A stretch of 7,437 nt of DNA from an uncultured Clostridia bacterium (GTDB lineage: Bacteria; Bacillota; Clostridia; Oscillospirales; CAG-272): contig CANTEM010000054.1 in NCBI GenBank assembly GCA_947652805.1, forward strand, positions 1-7,437, in the 5' to 3' direction. Below, one piece after another: positions 1 to 6,679 of the stretch. The position numbers were made by a program, and so were the translations under genes. The first letter of the stretch is position 1. Each line of letters opens with the position of its first letter. A model generated the notes under the pieces. The model saw nothing but the letters and a program-made list of their open reading frames with translations, did no database searches and was not told the DNA's origin.

Positions 1-784
1 TTGGATGGTATCTGTCAGGGAAAGCATTGCGCAGAATCCGTCTGTTGGAGGAGTGATCCAGATAATAGTCGTTATCTGAACCAAGGAGAATAGGATAGTT
101 GATTCTCGTTCCCTCAACATAAATCCATCCGAACACATCATCGTTGATTTCCCGCAGGGAGGTCAGACTGGCACGCATCTGCTCCAGTTGCTGATCGTAT
201 CCAGAAGCGCCGCCCTTGTTTCCATCTCCCCTTCCGGAATTGATTCTGTCAAAGAGGGATTGGAGCGCCGCATCACCGGAAAAGCAAGTGAGCGTGTTAT
301 TCCAGGGAAACGCCCCGGAAGCGTTCGTCTGCCCGGGGATGAAGGGAGTGAACTCTTCCAAAACATCATCGTAAATATGACCGCCTTCTATTTTGCCCCA
401 TATATTATGCCCCAACATTACGAGACTGACTACAAGAACAGACCCAAATACAAACAGCAGGGCAAGCTGTATAAAATTCGCCGCTTTGCTTCTTTTCCCG
501 GGAGCGGCCTTCTGTCCGCCGTCCGGTACAGTATCTTTTTTCGCCATAAGTTCCTCCGCAGTGAGCGCTTCTACCGACTGGGTGAAATCTTCAAATGTAA
601 AATCCTTATCATAGGGGATTGCCACATCCGGCGCCGGAAGCATGCCGGGATCCTCTGCTGTATGCGCATCCGGGACGGGTGCGGGCACAGGTTCCTGTAC
701 TTGTTCCTGCTCCGATTCCAATGGAGCAGCGTCGGGGATCGTCGGTTTTTCTTTTTTCTTTGCAGATTTTTTCTTTTTAGACAT
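1..784 (-). CDS. srtB: Class B sortase, N-terminal part (runs off left edge)
   Basis: Sortases are membrane-bound cysteine transpeptidases that attach secreted proteins carrying a sorting signal to the cell wall or to pili. The 261 visible residues have three parts. Residues 1-100 are a cytoplasmic tail, starting with a lysine-rich MSKKKKSAKKKEK and continuing rich in Pro, Glu and Ala. Residues 103-125 form one hydrophobic segment, which fits a type II membrane anchor. The start of the sortase fold follows from about residue 208, with LREINDDVFGWIYVEGT, then INYPILLGSDNDYYLDH; the W-I-x-V-x-G-T-x-INYP and DNDYYL pattern is typical of class B. The catalytic His, Cys and Arg lie further on, outside the window, so activity cannot be judged. 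The start at 784 is chosen because AAAGGAG (790-796) lies 5 nt upstream; an in-frame ATG at 799-797 would overlap that site. The gene diverges from pth. Its substrates are not visible here. Confidence 0.87.
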   Translation of the reverse strand, partial: MSKKKKSAKKKEKPTIPDAAPLESEQEQVQEPVPAPVPDAHTAEDPGMLPAPDVAIPYDKDFTFEDFTQSVEALTAEELMAKKDTVPDGGQKAAPGKRSKAANFIQLALLFVFGSVLVVSLVMLGHNIWGKIEGGHIYDDVLEEFTPFIPGQTNASGAFPWNNTLTCFSGDAALQSLFDRINSGRGDGNKGGASGYDQQLEQMRASLTSLREINDDVFGWIYVEGTRINYPILLGSDNDYYLDHSSNRRILRNAFPDRYHP

Positions 785-828
785 AACTGCTCCTTTCATT
801 ATATATAAAAGTAAAGTACGACAGTTTG

Positions 829-857
829 ATTATACCTGCTGCACAGGGGAATTACAA
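829..857 (-). promoter_or_regulatory. Sigma-A-type promoter for the sortase gene
   Basis: On the minus strand a perfect -10 box TATAAT (834-829) lies 17 nt downstream of TTGTAA (857-852), which matches the -35 consensus TTGACA at four of six bases. Transcription would start at about 822, leaving a leader of roughly 37 nt before the sortase ATG at 784. Seen from sequence alone. Confidence 0.7.
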
Positions 858-908
858 TAAGAAATATGTAAACAATCACGAAATTTTATTCTTTCTTTCA
901 AAAATTCA

Positions 909-937
909 TTGCAAAAACAGGCGCGTTCATGTACAAT
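909..937 (+). promoter_or_regulatory. Sigma-A-type promoter for the pth-mfd operon
   Basis: TTGCAA (909-914, four of six to TTGACA) and TACAAT (932-937, five of six to TATAAT) are separated by exactly 17 nt. Initiation would fall near 943-945, about 100 nt before the pth ATG. The promoter covers the ATG at 929, which argues against that codon as the translation start. The AT-rich stretch just upstream (about 880-905) could help polymerase binding. Confidence 0.6.
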
Positions 938-982
938 ATTACAATGATGACAGATACTGGATTATATCCGGACAAAAGATTA

Positions 983-1014
983 CCCGCCGCGCCCTCGCGA
1001 TGCGGGCTTGTTTT
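983..1014 (+). promoter_or_regulatory. Terminator-like hairpin in the pth leader (possible attenuator)
   Basis: CCCGC (983-987) pairs with GCGGG (1002-1006), and the inner CGCG (988-991) pairs with CGCG (996-999). This gives nine GC base pairs with a two-base bulge and a CCCT loop. The stem is followed directly by CTTGTTTT (1007-1014), as in an intrinsic terminator. It lies between the predicted transcription start and the pth ribosome binding site, so it could end transcripts early. TTTGC (1012-1016) can instead pair with GCAAA (1024-1028), next to the AAGGG at 1030-1034. No upstream plus-strand gene in the window needs a terminator here. That it regulates pth is inference. Confidence 0.4.
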
Positions 1015-1045
1015 GCGTGCACTGCAAAGAAGGGATATTATAACA

Positions 1046-1726
1046 ATGGCTGATATATTTGAATTGTTCAAACAGATTTCCAAGGATAAAAAGGAGACGG
1101 CTGGACCGCCTACCCATTTGATTGTGGGGCTGGGAAACCCCGGTGAGGAATACGCCCTCACCCGGCACAACGCCGGATTTATTGCAGCGGATTTTATCGC
1201 AAAGCGTCTCGGTACGGAGTGCAGCCGCGTCCGGTTTCATGCAATGACCGGAACCGCACAGTTGGAGGAACACCGGGTGCTGCTTATGAAACCCCAAACC
1301 TTTATGAACCGCTCCGGCGAGGCGGTGCGGGATGCGGCTTCCTTCTATAAAATTCCCCCGCAGAATATTATTGTTCTTGTAGATGATATTTACCTCCCAC
1401 CGGGACGGATGCGGATTCGCGCCGGCGGAACAGACGGCGGGCATAACGGACTAAAAGATATCATATACCACCTGGGAGACGATCGGTTCCCCAGAATCCG
1501 GATCGGCGTTGGAGAAAAAAAGCAGGGAGATCTGGTAGATTGGGTGCTGGGAAAATTTTCAAAAGAGGATCTGGATTTGATGACCCCTTGCTTTGCTGCG
1601 TGCTGCGATGCAGCCGCCCTGATTATGAACGGAAAAACAGAAGAGGCAATGGGGCGTTTCAACGGTATGAAGCCTGCCCCTGTAAATGATAAAAAGAATA
1701 TATCGGAGCCGGATAATCATGAATAA
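1046..1726 (+). CDS. pth: Peptidyl-tRNA hydrolase
   Basis: Pth cleaves the ester bond of peptidyl-tRNA released from stalled ribosomes and so recycles tRNA in the cytoplasm. The 226-residue protein carries the family signatures in order: LIVGLGNPGEEY with Asn31, the catalytic HNAGF with His41, KPQTFMNRSG with Asn88, VDDIYLPPG with Asp113, and GGHNGL with Asn134. These correspond to E. coli N10, H20, N68, D93 and N114, so the active site looks intact. The fold is preceded by about 22 extra residues (MADIFELFKQISKDKKETAG), a variable region; E. coli Pth has 194 residues. The ATG at 1046 is chosen because AGGG (1031-1034) lies upstream at an 11-nt gap. An in-frame ATG at 929 sits inside the promoter and would add 39 residues unlike the family. 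The gene is first in the operon, and its stop overlaps the mfd start. Confidence 0.95.
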   Translation: MADIFELFKQISKDKKETAGPPTHLIVGLGNPGEEYALTRHNAGFIAADFIAKRLGTECSRVRFHAMTGTAQLEEHRVLLMKPQTFMNRSGEAVRDAASFYKIPPQNIIVLVDDIYLPPGRMRIRAGGTDGGHNGLKDIIYHLGDDRFPRIRIGVGEKKQGDLVDWVLGKFSKEDLDLMTPCFAACCDAAALIMNGKTEEAMGRFNGMKPAPVNDKKNISEPDNHE

Positions 1727-4700
1727 TCAAACCTTACTGCTTTCCGCCATTCGCTCCTGCCGGGAATATACGGCGCTGACGGACGCCCTTGTTGTGTCCC
1801 GCCGCCGGGCGGTACGCCGTCCGGTATGCGTAAACGGACTGTGCGAGGGGGCGCAGCCCCTGTTTCTTTCCGCACTAACCGGAGACGAGACGGCGTCAGA
1901 CCGCAGAGTGCTGCTGCTCTATTCCAGCGACCGTGCCGCCGCCGATGAAGCAATGCGCCTGTCCGAGCAGGGTATCCCCGCATATCACTTTCCCGTGCGG
2001 GACTATCAGTTTCATAACTCCACCGCCTCCCGGGACTTTGAGAGAGGGCGGCTTCTTGTGCTGTCTGCACTGCTCTTTTCTGAAGCACCCTTCGTAGTCT
2101 GCGCCACTGTGGAAGCAGTGCTCCAGACAACCGTGCCGCCGGAGGATCTGATTCATCTGACCTATACAGTAGACCCCGAGCGCCCTCTGGATACGGAGCG
2201 GCTGGCAGAAATACTGGTAAACGGCGGATATACTCGGGTGGAATTGGTGGAAGGACCGGGACAGTTTGCCATGCGCGGCGGGATCATTGACGTATATCCC
2301 CCCGCAGAAGCGCCTGTGCGGATCGAACTGTTCGGAGATGAAATTGACCGTATGGGCAATTTTGATCCGGCGACCCAGCGGTTCACCGAAGCAATTTATG
2401 GACCTCTCCGCATTCCCCCCGCAGGAGAAATTCTGCCCAGCGGGGAGAGTCGGGAGCTGATCCGCGCTGCCTGTGAAAAGCAGCTGAAAAAGGTACAGGG
2501 CACAGATAATGCCCGGGCAGCGGATATACTGAAAACGGAAATCGCAGTCCTGGATAACGGCGGATCCATCGGATTTGCAGACAAATACCTCCCACTGATC
2601 TATCCGGAAGCCTCCTGCTTTTTGGATTATTATGACGGGCTTGCCATACTGTGCGACGCCGGCGCAGTGCAGCAGCAGGCACAGGCAGCGGAAATGCTTA
2701 CCATGCAGACCCTGGAAGAGCTGATCGGCGCGGGAGAGCTCCATAAAACCGTGCGGGGAACCTATATTCATCCCTGGGCACGGATGGAAAAAGCACTGGA
2801 GGTACTGCCCAGTGTGCTGATCGACCCCTTTGCCCGCACCCATGCAGGACTGTCCCCTGCCGCCGAATTCCATTTTGAAACCAGACACATCCCGGCGTAC
2901 GCCGGAAATACTGCTCTGCTGGAGGAGGATCTGGCGCAGTTTGCCGGTGGCAAATACCGGACGGCGATTCTCTGCGCCAACGAAGCGGAAGCTGGAAATA
3001 TTTCAGATATGCTGACAGAGGCAGGGTACACAGCCGCCGTCTGCAATACGGATCTGGATTTTTATAGTGCGGACAACGCCCGCCAGCCTGTAGCAATTTT
3101 ATACGGAGACGGGGGCGCAGGCTTTGAGCTTACCGGAGAGCGGTTTGCATTTCTGAACTATTCCGGTATGCCGGGTGTCGCTGCGGGTAGACGCAAACGT
3201 AAAAAAGCTGCTGCGAAAAAGAACCGGGAAGCGATTCTCTCATACAGCGATCTTACCCAGGGGGATTATGTAGTCCACGAGGCATACGGGATCGGACTGT
3301 TTGAAGGGATTGAAAATCTTACCGTAGACGGTATGTCCCGGGACTATGTAAAAATCAAATATGCAGGAACAGATCAGCTATTCCTGCCGGTGGATCAGTT
3401 GGATCTATTATCGAAATATATCGGCGCTGCCGCCGAGGGCGGCGGGGTACGCCTTTCTAAAATGGGCGGATCCGACTGGACCCGGGCGAAAAGCCGCGCC
3501 AGCGCATCCGCCAAAGAAATGGCGAAGGAACTGATAGAACTGTATGCACGCCGGCGGCGTGCCAAAGGCATTGCCTTCCCACCTGAGGACGATATGGGCA
3601 GGCAGTTTGCTGCCGCGTTCCCTTATGAGGAAACGGACAGTCAGCTCACCGCCATTGCAGATGTAAAACGGGATATGGAAGCGGATTATCCCATGGATCG
3701 TATTATATGCGGAGACGTAGGATACGGAAAAACAGAGGTTGCACTGCGCGCCGCCTTCAAGGCTGTGTCCGGCGGATGTCAGGTTGCAATTCTTGTACCC
3801 ACTACCATTCTGGCATACCAGCATTATCAAACGGCACTCAGCCGGTTCCGGGGGTTCCCTGTTACAGTAGATATGCTGTCCCGATTCCGGAGCAAGGCAC
3901 AGCAGACCGCGTCCCTGCGGCGGCTCCGCCGGGGGGAAACGGATATTGTGATCGGCACCCACCGCTTGATTTCAGAAGATATCACCTTCAAAAATCTGGG
4001 CCTTGTGATCGTAGACGAGGAACAGCGGTTCGGTGTTGCCCAAAAGGAAAAGCTGAAGGAAGCTGCAATCGGTGCGGATATGCTCACCCTCACTGCCACG
4101 CCGATTCCCCGGACGCTGAACATGGCAATGGGCGGTATTTTAGATATGAGCGTTCTGGATGATGTGCCGGGCATGCGTTCCCCTGTGCAGACCTATGTTA
4201 TGGAGCATGAGGACGGAATTTTATACGAGGCGATCCGGCGGGAGCTGCGCCGGGGAGGGCAGGTATTTTATCTGAACAACAATGTGGAATATTTATATAC
4301 CATTGCAGGCAAGCTGGGACGGGCAATTCCCGAGGCGCGTTGCGCTGTGGCTCACGGACGGATGGATCGGGACGAGCTGGAAGAGGTATGGGAAGGGCTG
4401 GTAGAAGGAGAGATTGACGTACTGATCTGCACCACGATTATTGAAACAGGCGTGGACATTCCCAATGCAAACACACTGATCATCGAAAACGCGGATCGGT
4501 TCGGTTTGTCTCAGCTGCATCAGATTCGGGGACGGGTCGGGCGGTCCAACCGCCGGGCATACGCCTACTTTACTTATCCGAAAATGAAGCAGCTTTCGGA
4601 AATCGCAGACAAGCGGCTTCAGGCGATCCGGGAATATGCAGCGTTCGGCGCAGGTTTCAAAATCGCCCTGCGGGATCTGGAAATCCGCGGTGCGGGAAAT

Positions 4701-5264
4701 CTTCTGGGAGAACAGCAGCACGGACATATGGAAGCGGTTGGGTATGATATGTACATCAAGCTGCTGGAAGAAGCCGTGCTGGAGGAAAAAGGTGAGGAAA
4801 AGAAGGTCCGTGCGGAATGTGCGGTCAGCGTGCGGGCGGACGCATACCTGCCGAAAAGCTATATCCGGGATCAGGCGCAGCGGATGGAAATGTACCGTAA
4901 GATTGCCCGCATCCAGTGCGAGGAGGATTTCTCCGATATGATTGACGAGCTGTGCGACCGGTTCGGCGATCCGCCCCGCAGCGCCATGATGCTGTGCCGT
5001 ATCGCCCTTTTGCGGGGGCTTGGGGTACAGGCAGGCATGGAAAAAATCGAGGAGCGGGACAGAGAACTGATGCTATGTTCCAAAACGCCGGATCTTACAG
5101 CGGTGCAGCAGCTTTCCGGCAAGTATCCGGGGGCGATCCGCATGACCATCGGCGCTGTGCCGGTGATTACGGTAAAGAAGCCCCGGGGCGTGCAGACAGT
5201 GGACTTTCTCTGCGATTTGTTAACGGAATATATACAGTTTCTTCCCACAGAAGCAAAGGAATAA
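1719..5264 (+). CDS. mfd: Transcription-repair coupling factor Mfd
   Basis: Mfd binds RNA polymerase stalled at DNA damage, pushes it off using ATP, and recruits UvrA for nucleotide excision repair. At 1181 residues it is full length (E. coli 1148). The UvrB-like N-terminal module includes FAMRGGIIDVYPP near residues 183-195. A basic linker (RRKRKK, 491-496) precedes the polymerase-interaction domain, which starts at GDYVVHEAYGIG (515) and runs through LPVDQLDLLSKY. The RecG-like motor shows Walker A GDVGYGKT (665-672), DEEQ (766-769), TATPIPRT (792-799) and QIRGRVGR (935-942). The translocation motif ALRDLEIRGAGNLLGEQQ lies near 981-1000, and the C-terminal regulatory domain starts near 1035 (DAYLPKSYI). 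No frameshift is seen. The ATG at 1719 has GGAG at 1705-1708 and overlaps the pth stop by 8 nt, suggesting translational coupling. An ATG at 1686 lacks a good binding site. Confidence 0.97.
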   Translation: MNNQTLLLSAIRSCREYTALTDALVVSRRRAVRRPVCVNGLCEGAQPLFLSALTGDETASDRRVLLLYSSDRAAADEAMRLSEQGIPAYHFPVRDYQFHNSTASRDFERGRLLVLSALLFSEAPFVVCATVEAVLQTTVPPEDLIHLTYTVDPERPLDTERLAEILVNGGYTRVELVEGPGQFAMRGGIIDVYPPAEAPVRIELFGDEIDRMGNFDPATQRFTEAIYGPLRIPPAGEILPSGESRELIRAACEKQLKKVQGTDNARAADILKTEIAVLDNGGSIGFADKYLPLIYPEASCFLDYYDGLAILCDAGAVQQQAQAAEMLTMQTLEELIGAGELHKTVRGTYIHPWARMEKALEVLPSVLIDPFARTHAGLSPAAEFHFETRHIPAYAGNTALLEEDLAQFAGGKYRTAILCANEAEAGNISDMLTEAGYTAAVCNTDLDFYSADNARQPVAILYGDGGAGFELTGERFAFLNYSGMPGVAAGRRKRKKAAAKKNREAILSYSDLTQGDYVVHEAYGIGLFEGIENLTVDGMSRDYVKIKYAGTDQLFLPVDQLDLLSKYIGAAAEGGGVRLSKMGGSDWTRAKSRASASAKEMAKELIELYARRRRAKGIAFPPEDDMGRQFAAAFPYEETDSQLTAIADVKRDMEADYPMDRIICGDVGYGKTEVALRAAFKAVSGGCQVAILVPTTILAYQHYQTALSRFRGFPVTVDMLSRFRSKAQQTASLRRLRRGETDIVIGTHRLISEDITFKNLGLVIVDEEQRFGVAQKEKLKEAAIGADMLTLTATPIPRTLNMAMGGILDMSVLDDVPGMRSPVQTYVMEHEDGILYEAIRRELRRGGQVFYLNNNVEYLYTIAGKLGRAIPEARCAVAHGRMDRDELEEVWEGLVEGEIDVLICTTIIETGVDIPNANTLIIENADRFGLSQLHQIRGRVGRSNRRAYAYFTYPKMKQLSEIADKRLQAIREYAAFGAGFKIALRDLEIRGAGNLLGEQQHGHMEAVGYDMYIKLLEEAVLEEKGEEKKVRAECAVSVRADAYLPKSYIRDQAQRMEMYRKIARIQCEEDFSDMIDELCDRFGDPPRSAMMLCRIALLRGLGVQAGMEKIEERDRELMLCSKTPDLTAVQQLSGKYPGAIRMTIGAVPVITVKKPRGVQTVDFLCDLLTEYIQFLPTEAKE

Positions 5265-5275
5265 CGTATCCGGCA

Positions 5276-5284
5276 TGATACAAT
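5276..5284 (+). promoter_or_regulatory. Possible extended -10 promoter before the lipoprotein gene
   Basis: TGATACAAT (5276-5284) matches the extended -10 form TGnTATAAT with one difference. It lies 12 nt after the mfd stop and 39 nt before the lipoprotein start. No -35 box is visible at the right distance. It could give the third gene some expression independent of pth-mfd. A nine-base match in this region could also arise by chance. Confidence 0.3.
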
Positions 5285-5323
5285 GAACGAAAGGGCAAGC
5301 CTAACCAAAGAAAGGATGTTGAA

Positions 5324-6436
5324 ATGAACATGAGACACAGAACCGCTGCCGCGCTGCTGGGATTGCTTCTTTTGCTGTCCGTATGTTTGCAGGGCTGCGG
5401 CACCGATTCCAGCAAGGCGGTGCTGACACTGGGAGACATTACAATCAGTGAAAACGTTTATCATTACTGGGCAAGTACCTATAAGGGAGATTTTCTTTAC
5501 CGGTATGAAGATGTGAAAAACACGGAAGATTTCTGGAAAAGCGAGCTGATTGACGGAATGAGTGCGGCTGAATATTTTGACGCGGTCATTCTGGAAAACA
5601 TTCAGTACACCATGGTATGTATGCAGCTGTTTGATGAATACGGACTGATGATTCCCGCATCAGAGAAAGAAAGCATGCAGGATCTGATCGCGGACTATCT
5701 GGAGGAATATGCTCAGGGAAACCGGAATCTGTTCAATCAGGTACTGGGAGAATACGGCGTCAATGCAAAGCTCTTGGAAAAGATATATATTGACGATGCA
5801 AAGGTCTCCAAGGTATATGAATATTTGTATGGGGAAGAAGGGAAAACCCCTTTGGATACGGAGCAGCTGGAGGCATATTATCAGGACAACTACGTGCATT
5901 TTCAAATGATTTTCATTAACAATAAGTATCGAAGCAAAACGGACAGCAACGGAAACTATATCACGGACGACAGCGGATTGCTTCTTACAGAAGAACTGGA
6001 TGAAGAGACGAAAGCCCAGCGGGACGAGGCAATACAAAAAGTGCAGGAGGGACTTGCAAACGGGGAGGCATTTGCCGATTTATATGAAACATATTCCGAA
6101 TTAAAAGCTTACAAAAACGGATACTATTTCAGCACAGGGACTACCTACAATGACAAAATCTATTATGATCTGATCCAAAAGGCGCGGACGATGGAACCGG
6201 AGGAAACTGCCACTGTGGAGGGCGACTACGGAACGTGTATTATCCAGAAGCTGGAACTGGACGAGGGTGCCTGGGAGAACAAGGAAAACGGAGATTTCTT
6301 TGCCAATTATGAAGATACTGTCGGAGACACCGTTTTCCGGGAATTTCTCCGAGGATATTTTGACGATATAACGGTTGATACAGAAGCGATCGGGGCATAT
6401 TCGATTGCAGCAGTCACGCCGAATTATACGTTCTGA
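5324..6436 (+). CDS. PrsA/SurA-like foldase lipoprotein with degenerate rotamase domain
   Basis: The 370-residue protein starts with a lipoprotein signal: Arg4 and Arg6, a leucine-rich core (11-18) and a lipobox L-Q-G-Cys25, so it should be anchored on the outer face of the membrane. A SurA-N-like helical region follows (about 30-180). A region placed like the PpiC parvulin domain (about 190-310) begins at YVHFQMIFI and ends near GTCIIQKLEL. Such proteins assist folding of exported proteins. Aligned by eye, the two conserved histidines of parvulins (VxxHIL and GYHIIKL) are Met195 and a Cys here, so isomerase activity may be lost and a chaperone role is more likely; this is inference. AAAGG (5311-5315) supports the ATG at 5324; an ATG at 5330 is a weaker alternative. 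The gene ends in tandem stops, TGA then TAA. It follows mfd by 59 nt and is probably co-transcribed. Confidence 0.8.
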   Translation: MNMRHRTAAALLGLLLLLSVCLQGCGTDSSKAVLTLGDITISENVYHYWASTYKGDFLYRYEDVKNTEDFWKSELIDGMSAAEYFDAVILENIQYTMVCMQLFDEYGLMIPASEKESMQDLIADYLEEYAQGNRNLFNQVLGEYGVNAKLLEKIYIDDAKVSKVYEYLYGEEGKTPLDTEQLEAYYQDNYVHFQMIFINNKYRSKTDSNGNYITDDSGLLLTEELDEETKAQRDEAIQKVQEGLANGEAFADLYETYSELKAYKNGYYFSTGTTYNDKIYYDLIQKARTMEPEETATVEGDYGTCIIQKLELDEGAWENKENGDFFANYEDTVGDTVFREFLRGYFDDITVDTEAIGAYSIAAVTPNYTF

Positions 6437-6445
6437 TAAGAGCGG

Positions 6446-6630
6446 AAAGTCTCCCTTGTGCTGGAGCCGCGTAGCGGATCCTTGGGGGCTCCCGCGCAGC
6501 GGGTGGGGGATTGTTACCTATCATTTTGGATAATCTGCAAATCGGCAGTTTTACAATCCCTCAGTCACGGCTTCGCCGTGCCACTCTCCCAGGAGTTCGC
6601 GAAGCGAATCTCCAGCACAAGGGAGGCTTT
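6446..6630. repeat. Imperfect palindromic element with four GCGNAGC mini-hairpins
   Basis: The outer arms are CTCCCTTGTGCTGGAG (6451-6466) and its complement (6610-6625); with wobble and A-T pairs the stem spans 6446-6466 with 6610-6630. The inner arms 6504-6514 and 6553-6563 pair over 11 positions with one G-T. Between outer and inner arms each side carries two small hairpins. On the left are CCGC-GTA-GCGG (6467-6477) and CCCGC-GCA-GCGGG (6491-6503). On the right are CACGGC-TTC-GCCGTG (6566-6580) and TTCGC-GAA-GCGAA (6596-6608). The linkers also pair partly (TCCT 6479-6482 with AGGA 6591-6594). The core 6515-6552 has two weak hairpins, TATC/GATA and CTGC/GCAG. From memory, similar strings are dispersed in gut Ruminococcaceae genomes; not checked. 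No protein is encoded and no clear target-site duplication is seen. Confidence 0.8.
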
Positions 6631-6633
6631 TTT
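6446..6633 (+). terminator. Possible operon terminator formed by the element's outer stem
   Basis: The right outer arm (6610-6628) leads straight into a run of six T (6628-6633), so on the plus strand the element ends like an intrinsic terminator just after the lipoprotein gene. The large loop (143 nt) is unlike a classical terminator, but the inner hairpins would bring the arms together. On the minus strand the corresponding tail is ACTTTCC, a poor T-run. Confidence 0.4.
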
Positions 6634-6651
6634 ATATTTGCTGCTATATGC

Positions 6652-6679
6652 AAAAAAGAGGGGCGCATGCCCCTCTTTT
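6652..6679. terminator. Bidirectional intrinsic terminator between convergent genes
   Basis: GAGGGGC (6658-6664) pairs with GCCCCTC (6669-6675) around a GCAT loop, and flanking A and T bases extend the stem to 11 pairs. Leftward transcripts leave the hairpin into six T (complement of 6652-6657), serving the minus-strand gene. Rightward transcripts leave into TTTT (6676-6679). The stop codon of the minus-strand gene (6680-6678) overlaps the stem base. Confidence 0.85.

Noticed and set aside
1..60. Possible frameshift at the end of the visible sortase (residues after DNDYYLDH)
   Set aside because: The usual class B segment with a GSIFxDYR-like pattern is not obvious in LRNAFPDRYHP, but the frame stays open and only 17 residues are visible, so divergence is as likely as damage.
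188..808. A 206-codon open frame on the plus strand
   Set aside because: It lies opposite the sortase gene, which has a ribosome binding site, a promoter, a membrane segment and a recognisable family pattern. The plus-strand translation has no recognisable motif.
866..880. Catabolite-repression-like site around TGTAAACAATCACG
   Set aside because: It lacks the central CG and the symmetry of a cre site.
929..1045. In-frame extension of pth from ATG 929
   Set aside because: The codon lies inside the predicted promoter and upstream of the leader hairpin, has no binding site, and adds 39 residues unlike any Pth.
1686..1718. Upstream ATG for mfd
   Set aside because: No ribosome binding site precedes it, it lengthens the overlap with pth to 41 nt, and the added residues (MIKRIYRSRII) do not resemble an Mfd N-terminus.
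6446..6630. CRISPR array or tandem repeat
   Set aside because: The repeated pieces are self-complementary hairpins of different sequence, not identical direct repeats with regular spacers.
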